Shown here piece after piece: positions 42,283 through 46,638 of a DNA stretch of 46,638 nt; position 1 is the stretch's first letter; each line of letters starts with the position of its first letter. Made by a program: the position numbers and the translations under genes. Below the pieces are notes generated by a model. That model was not told the origin of the DNA. It made no database searches and worked only from the letters and a program-made list of their open reading frames with translations. Source of the DNA: Bacteroidales bacterium (lineage in GTDB: Bacteria > Bacteroidota > Bacteroidia > Bacteroidales > Bacteroidaceae); NCBI GenBank assembly GCA_004555055.1, contig SFJN01000016.1:1-46638 (forward strand). The letters are read 5' to 3'.

Positions 42283-43080
42283 TTATGGTGTGTCTTGTTG
42301 CAGATATGTGCTGTTGCGTTGCAGTTTGCGCAGCATCCAAAGTCCTCCGGCAAGCAGCAATGCGCCTGTGACCGACAGCACGGAGGACGGCCAATGGGAT
42401 GTGCAGTCCGGTGCTTCGGGGTAACATATCTCAAGATAGCCCAAAGCATTGTTGAGGATGTGTGCCGGCAGGCAGAGTCTGAGGTCTCCCGTATGGAGAT
42501 ACAGCAGGGCAAGTGCTATGCCCATGATGAAGGCTGGGATGCCCTGCATCAGGTTCCCATGGATGACGGCAAAGGCAAATGCACTGACAATGATGGCTAT
42601 CCAGCGTCCGGAGGGGAGCAGCACACGGATGATGCTGTCGCGGAAGACCAGCTCTTCGGCCATGGGGCCGGCAACGATGATTAAAAATGCACAAGGAATG
42701 CTGTGCTGCATGCCTGAAAACATGGCATTGACGCCAGCATTCTCGAGGTCGAACGGCGAGAGGATGCCGCTTACGCCAAGACTGATGGCACAAAAGGCTC
42801 CGATGCCCCACAGCCAACCCTTGGGCATTCCTTGCATGAAGGAGGTCAGAACGCCTCTGCCGGTGAGACGTGTGAGAAGTAGAATGCCGATAAATATAAG
42901 GGTGGTGCAGAGAAGTGTTGTCCCGTAATGAACAGGATTAAGGTGCTGCAGGATGGATTGTATGTTTCCCTCTCCGGTGGTTCCGTAGGGCCCTGTCTGA
43001 TACTCGTAGACCAGAAGTACGACAAGGGCAAAAGCTTGGTTTAGGAAAAATAACAGCAGGGCTATGATGGCACGCCACAT
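42283..43080 (-). CDS. CPBP family intramembrane glutamic metalloprotease
   Basis: This is an integral membrane protease of the CPBP/ABI family. The 265-residue sequence has several hydrophobic segments and the conserved motifs EELVFRDSI (EExxxR), HGNLMQGIPAFIMGI and a final LPAHILNNALGYL. Membrane spans occur at about 6-25, 50-75, 85-105, 130-150, 165-190 and 235-255. Its physiological substrate is unknown. It lies 51 bp after ribF and is probably co-transcribed with it. Confidence 0.9.
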   Translation of the reverse strand: MWRAIIALLLFFLNQAFALVVLLVYEYQTGPYGTTGEGNIQSILQHLNPVHYGTTLLCTTLIFIGILLLTRLTGRGVLTSFMQGMPKGWLWGIGAFCAISLGVSGILSPFDLENAGVNAMFSGMQHSIPCAFLIIVAGPMAEELVFRDSIIRVLLPSGRWIAIIVSAFAFAVIHGNLMQGIPAFIMGIALALLYLHTGDLRLCLPAHILNNALGYLEICYPEAPDCTSHWPSSVLSVTGALLLAGGLWMLRKLQRNSTYLQQDTP

Positions 43081-43131
43081 AATATCAGGTTAAGGTAGTA
43101 GGATGCGTTATTGCAAAAATCAAGGTGTTGC

Positions 43132-44049
43132 CTACAACGCGTCCTCGGGCGAAAAGTGGATTTCGCGGTGCTGTTCTTTTGCTATTTCGGCATCGGCGTG
43201 AATCTGTTCCAGCAATGCTTCGGCATTGTCGAAATCCTTCTCGTCACGTATGCGCTTATGAAAATAGACTTCGACCTCCTTGTCGTACAATGAAGGGAAG
43301 TTTTCGTCAAGCAGATGTGATTCCACCGATATTTTTTCTGCCTTTTTCAATGTCGGACAATGGCCGATATTGGTTACGGCAGGGTAGAGCTTGCCGTCGA
43401 ACTTTACGGTGGTGACGTATACGCCGTGTGAAGGAATCATCTTCTGCGGGTCGTTGACGGAAAGGTTTGCGGTGGGGATACCCAATTTTTTGCCGAGACC
43501 TTGTCCCTTCACCACTTTGCCTTCAAGCATGAAGGTGTGGCCGAGCAGGTTGTTGGCCTCCGCGATTTCTCCTGCAACAATCAGTTTCCGGATGCGTGAA
43601 GATGAAATCTTTATTTCTGGAAGCTGTTTGGCAGCAATCACTTCAATGCCGATTTCCTTGCCGTACTCGCGGTAGTTCTCGATGCTTTCACCCCAGCGCG
43701 GCCTTCCGAAATGGTGGTCGTAGCCCACGAGGAGGTGCGTGATGCCGAAGGTGCTGTGGAGATAATGGTTCATGAAGTCTTCAGCGGTCAGCCCTGCCAT
43801 ACGCTGGTCGAAGTCAAGGACCTCAATGTGTTCGATATGGCAAAGCGACTTCATCAGACGTGTTTTTTCGTCTGCCGTGGTGAGCAATGGAGGAGGATCC
43901 TTTCGCCCGAGCACCCTCTGCGGGTGTTTTGCAAATGTAAGCACAATGGACGTCCCCCCCTCCCCGGTCACTTCGCGCAGTTGCTGAAGGAGGTATTGGT
44001 GTCCGCGGTGGACACCGTCAAAGAATCCGATGGTTGCTACTCGTTTCAT
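43132..44049 (-). CDS. ribF: Bifunctional riboflavin kinase / FAD synthetase
   Basis: This enzyme makes FMN and then FAD from riboflavin. The N-terminal FAD-synthetase nucleotidyltransferase part has GFFDGVHRGHQYLL and LVGYDHHFGRPRWG; the C-terminal riboflavin-kinase part has GKKLGIPTANLSVNDPQ and HGVYVTTVKFDGKLYPAVTNIGHCPT and ends in VYFHKRIRDEKDFDNAEALLEQI. The 305-residue length is normal. It lies upstream of the CPBP gene. Confidence 0.95.
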   Translation of the reverse strand: MKRVATIGFFDGVHRGHQYLLQQLREVTGEGGTSIVLTFAKHPQRVLGRKDPPPLLTTADEKTRLMKSLCHIEHIEVLDFDQRMAGLTAEDFMNHYLHSTFGITHLLVGYDHHFGRPRWGESIENYREYGKEIGIEVIAAKQLPEIKISSSRIRKLIVAGEIAEANNLLGHTFMLEGKVVKGQGLGKKLGIPTANLSVNDPQKMIPSHGVYVTTVKFDGKLYPAVTNIGHCPTLKKAEKISVESHLLDENFPSLYDKEVEVYFHKRIRDEKDFDNAEALLEQIHADAEIAKEQHREIHFSPEDAL

Positions 44050-44172
44050 GTGTATCGTAAATAGTAAGGTTTAGGGAGAATGCCCCTCCCTCCACTCAGA
44101 TGGTAGGAGGGTTGTCGGTTCGTCGTGTCGTCAGACGAAGGATCCCGTGTTGCTTGCCTTTTGATTTGAAAG

Positions 44173-45432
44173 TCAGAATTCGCTCGGTACGAGTTTGTAG
44201 AGTTTGTCTGATGGCCTCACCTTTTCCGGAACAGGAATGGCCACGCACATTCCCTTTTGTGCCGCCTCCACAGGGCCGCTGTCGGCATGTATGCTTTCAG
44301 GTGTGACGTACAGCGCGCCGGTAGTGGGGCCTATGATGAGGAGTTTGTCGCCAGGACGGAACTCTCCGGTTTCGATATAGAATTCGGCAACACCAATCTT
44401 TGAAAAGTATTTCTGGCCTTTACCGAGGTATACTTTCTTTTCGGTGGCACTGCTACCGTATTGATTGCTCCATTCTCCGAGACGCTGTCCGAGATAGTAA
44501 CCATCCCAAAAGCCTCGGTTAAAGACTGTAGAAAGCCTTTGGTTCCAAAGGTCGACCTTTTCGGGCGAGAAGGTCCCTTCGACAACGCTGGCAATGGCCT
44601 CCTTGTAGCATTTGACTACGGTATATACATATTCGGCACTGCGGGCACGGCCTTCAATCTTGAATACGGTGACGCCGGCACGCATCATTTTGTCGATGAA
44701 ACCGATGGTTTTTAAGTCTTTCGGCGACATGATGTATTTGCCGTCAATGTCCAGTTCCATGCCCGTTTCACGGTCGCGTACGGTGTAACCTCTCCGGCAA
44801 ATCTGCATACATTCGCCACGGTTGGCAGAGCGTCCGGTGTTGTCGAGCGAAAGATAGCACTTGCCGCTCACAGCCATACAGAGGGCACCATGGCAGAACA
44901 TCTCGATGCGCACGCGCTTTCCGGACGGGCCGCAGATGCTTTCCTCTTCGATGACATCGGCAATTTCTCGGACCTGTTGCAGCTTGAGCTCACGTGCCAG
45001 CACCACCACATCGGCATAGTCGGCATAGAACTTCAACGCTTCGGCGTTGGAAATGTTGAGTTGTGTGGAAAGGTGGACCTCTTGCCCGATTTTCTTGCAG
45101 TATGCCAGTACGGCCACGTCGGCGGCAATGACGGCACTAATGCCGGCAGCTTTTGCCGCATCGCAGATATCGCGCATCTGTTCCAGGTCTTCACCGTAGA
45201 TGATGGTGTTGACGGTGAGGTAGGTTTTTACGCCCTGTGCCCTGCAGGTGGCGGCGATTTCGCGAAGGTCGGCCTTGGAAAAACGGCTGGCAGAGTGGGC
45301 GCGCATATTTAGACTTTCAATGCCGAAATACACGGAGTCGGCCCCAGCCTTAAGTGCAGCGGCCAGACATTCGCGCGAACCTACGGGAGCCATTACTTCG
45401 TAAGGGTGTGCTGTGGGGTGCTCTAATGCCAT
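44173..45432 (-). CDS. U32 family peptidase (TrhP-like, tRNA hydroxylation)
   Basis: This 419-residue U32 protein begins MAPVGSRECLAAALKAGADSVYFG and has the Cys pattern EMFCHGALCMAVSGKCYLS and GECMQICRRGY, which in the TrhP/RlhA groups coordinates an iron-sulfur cluster, plus VFKIEGRARSAEYVYTVV. In E. coli the closest types act in RNA hydroxylation (TrhP on tRNA wobble uridine, RlhA on 23S rRNA), so a role in tRNA modification is likely rather than collagenolysis. It lies 123 bp upstream of ribF. The start at 45432 gives the conserved N-terminus. Confidence 0.85.
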   Translation of the reverse strand: MALEHPTAHPYEVMAPVGSRECLAAALKAGADSVYFGIESLNMRAHSASRFSKADLREIAATCRAQGVKTYLTVNTIIYGEDLEQMRDICDAAKAAGISAVIAADVAVLAYCKKIGQEVHLSTQLNISNAEALKFYADYADVVVLARELKLQQVREIADVIEEESICGPSGKRVRIEMFCHGALCMAVSGKCYLSLDNTGRSANRGECMQICRRGYTVRDRETGMELDIDGKYIMSPKDLKTIGFIDKMMRAGVTVFKIEGRARSAEYVYTVVKCYKEAIASVVEGTFSPEKVDLWNQRLSTVFNRGFWDGYYLGQRLGEWSNQYGSSATEKKVYLGKGQKYFSKIGVAEFYIETGEFRPGDKLLIIGPTTGALYVTPESIHADSGPVEAAQKGMCVAIPVPEKVRPSDKLYKLVPSEF

Positions 45433-45723
45433 GGTTTTCCTGAATATCTTTTGTCCTTCCTTTTTTACAGTAAGCCCGCACTGCGGCTGTGGTCTCGTCC
45501 CTTTGCTTGGGGGAGGGTGAAGTGCTTTATTGCAAAAAGGTAACGGCAGGCAAGCAAGTGCTGATTAAATGAGACCCCTTTTCAATCCATCTGAAACCGA
45601 AAACTCCTTCAGATGTTAACGGACTACAGACAATGGCATCCGTCATGTTGTTTCCAGACTTCGGATGCGTAGGGGGGACAGTTTAATCATCACTGACAAC
45701 CAGCAGTTACCTCAAAGAATATG

Positions 45724-45805
45724 TGCGCCTGAGGGGACTCGAACCCCTACGTCGCGAGACACCAGATCCTAAGTCTGGCGCGTCTACCAATTTCGCCACA
45801 AGCGC
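45724..45805 (-). tRNA. tRNA-Leu (anticodon TAG)
   Basis: Read on the minus strand, the acceptor arm GCGCTTG pairs with CAGGCGC plus discriminator A, the D-arm follows, the anticodon loop is CTTAGGA with anticodon TAG, a long variable arm of class II type is present, and the T-loop is GGTTCGAGTCC. The 82-nt length and large variable arm fit leucine. CCA is not encoded. It is preceded by a full promoter (45817-45847). Confidence 0.97.
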
Positions 45806-45816
45806 AATTTTGGGTG

Positions 45817-45847
45817 CAAATTTAGCAATAAGGTACTAAAAACCAAA
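45817..45847 (-). promoter_or_regulatory. Promoter of tRNA-Leu
   Basis: On the minus strand TTTG (45844-45847) and TAAATTTG (45817-45824) are 19 bp apart. The -7 element ends 11 bp before the mature 5' end of the tRNA (45805), the expected position. Confidence 0.75.
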
Positions 45848-45864
45848 GAAAACGCTGGATATTT

Positions 45865-45895
45865 TTTGTTTTTAAGGTGTAATGTCGTATTTTTG
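45865..45895 (+). promoter_or_regulatory. Promoter of the CHU_C-domain gene
   Basis: TTTG (45865-45868) and TATTTTTG (45888-45895) are separated by 19 bp, a full consensus. It lies 62 bp before the ATG at 45958 and diverges from the tRNA promoter, with only 17 bp between their -33 boxes. Confidence 0.75.
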
Positions 45896-45957
45896 CGGCT
45901 TGAAATCGCGGTTGCTTTACCCTTTTTCATATTTAGTTTTTCAAGTGTTTTTACAGT

Positions 45958-46638
45958 ATGTCATTACGTTTTCTCCTTGTGCTTCTTCCCCTTTTGCTTT
46001 GTGAAGGCTATACAGTCTCCGCTTCGGATGATGTGTATCCTTCCGTATCGCCGGCAATGGTATACATTGATGAGGACGGACAGGAGGTCGAAGATGCTGA
46101 AAGTTTTTCGGGAGGTGCTCCGTTTGCGGCACGTTTTGAGGCCCGTCCAGATAATCTGGGACGTTACGAGGCGCTTTATGAATGGCGTTTCCTGGAAGAC
46201 GGCAGCGACACTCCCTTTCTTACCCGTTTTGAGGAGAACACTGAATACAAATTTCTGAAGAGCGGGACCAGTTATGTCAGTCTGCTGGTTTCGTTCGTCG
46301 CGGACGGCGACACCTTGGAGTACGAGATGGAAAATCCCTTCGTCATCAATATTGCCGAAAGCAAATTGGAGGTTCCCAATGCTTTTACTCCAAATGGTGA
46401 CGGCATCAACGATGTGTTCAAGGTAAAGGAAGGTTTTGAAAGCATTGTCGAATTCCATGCGGCGGTCTTCAGCCGTAGCGGAAAAAAGTTGTATGAGTGG
46501 ACTGACCCCGCTGACGGTTGGGACGGTACGGTAAATGGAAAAGGAGGGCATGAGGCCCCCGACGGAGCCTATTATCTTGTAATCAAAGCCCGAGGCGCTG
46601 ACGGTTTGAAATACAATTACAAGAAGACCATCAACCTC
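45958..46638 (+). CDS. Gliding-motility-associated (CHU_C) C-terminal-domain protein, 3' end outside window
   Basis: This open frame runs uninterrupted to the window end (227 codons). A signal peptide (MSLRFLLVLLPLLLCEGY) is followed by a PKD-like or Ig-like segment (VSPAMVYIDEDGQEVEDAESFSG... YEALYEWRFLEDGSD) and a CHU_C/type-B sorting domain (VPNAFTPNGDGINDVFKV, SRSGKKLYEWTDPADGWDG, APDGAYYLVIKARGADG). Such domains direct export by the type IX system. The stop codon is not in the window, though most of the domain is. It is transcribed from a consensus promoter, divergent from tRNA-Leu. Confidence 0.88.
   Translation, partial: MSLRFLLVLLPLLLCEGYTVSASDDVYPSVSPAMVYIDEDGQEVEDAESFSGGAPFAARFEARPDNLGRYEALYEWRFLEDGSDTPFLTRFEENTEYKFLKSGTSYVSLLVSFVADGDTLEYEMENPFVINIAESKLEVPNAFTPNGDGINDVFKVKEGFESIVEFHAAVFSRSGKKLYEWTDPADGWDGTVNGKGGHEAPDGAYYLVIKARGADGLKYNYKKTINL

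Larger units (their letters stand above)
45433..45957. other. Spacer carrying tRNA-Leu and divergent promoters
   Basis: This stretch holds tRNA-Leu (45724-45805), its promoter (45817-45847) and the promoter of the CHU_C gene (45865-45895). An 8-bp inverted repeat CATCTGAA/TTCAGATG (45588-45595, 45608-45615) lies downstream of the tRNA and may aid termination, although no U tract follows. The rest (45433-45587 and 45616-45723) shows nothing recognisable. Confidence 0.45.

Overview
The window looks like a chromosomal segment of a Bacteroidales bacterium, most likely from the Prevotella group. The evidence is a SusC/SusD pair, lipoproteins with Bacteroidetes-type lipoboxes, DUF4271, DUF4302 and DUF3316 proteins, C-terminal tails resembling type IX secretion signals, a CHU_C domain, and promoters of the Bacteroidetes form TTTG-N19/20-TAnnTTTG. 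No plasmid, phage, rRNA or CRISPR feature was seen. One tRNA gene is present.

Region 1 (0.4-12.6 kb, + strand) is an import and proteolysis locus. It holds a SusC-type outer-membrane transporter, a SusD lipoprotein, an HExxH zinc metallohydrolase lipoprotein, a DUF4302 lipoprotein, a secreted protein of unknown function with a sorting-like tail, and, behind a terminator and a new promoter, a secreted M6-type metalloprotease. No glycoside hydrolase occurs here, so the cargo is probably a peptide, protein or protein-bound ligand rather than a glycan.

Region 2 (12.8-25.6 kb, mostly - strand) is housekeeping. It contains glyS with an FKBP-type isomerase, an ECF sigma factor with a putative anti-sigma partner, a NahK-like sugar kinase with a PG_1098-type methyltransferase, a LOG/DUF4271/hemD/rnpA/yidD/tatD run, and metK. 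tsaE lies on the + strand.

Region 3 (26.3-33.2 kb, + strand) carries a secreted GH27 alpha-galactosidase with two NPCBM-like domains, a secreted protein with WG-like repeats, and a GH35 beta-galactosidase with an unusual coiled-coil tail. Together they suggest removal of terminal galactose from glycans.

Region 4 (33.5-45.4 kb, - strand) has a probable TPR / GHL10 hydrolase / DUF3316 / S41 protease / free-Met-R-sulfoxide reductase transcription unit, a dusB/GT4/GT2/recX unit, and CPBP protease, ribF and U32 peptidase genes. It is followed by tRNA-Leu(TAG), divergent from the start of a CHU_C-domain gene that runs off the window.

The least expected content is intergenic. Three MITE-like elements of 151-187 bp share about 20-bp terminal inverted repeats and have apparent 4-5 bp target duplications; two of them bracket metK in the same orientation. 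There is also a decayed single end, a 74-bp tandem repeat sharing sequence with one MITE, a 5 x 10-bp tandem repeat upstream of the GH35 gene, and a long hairpin inside a 519-bp interval bounded by a near-identical 16-bp direct repeat.
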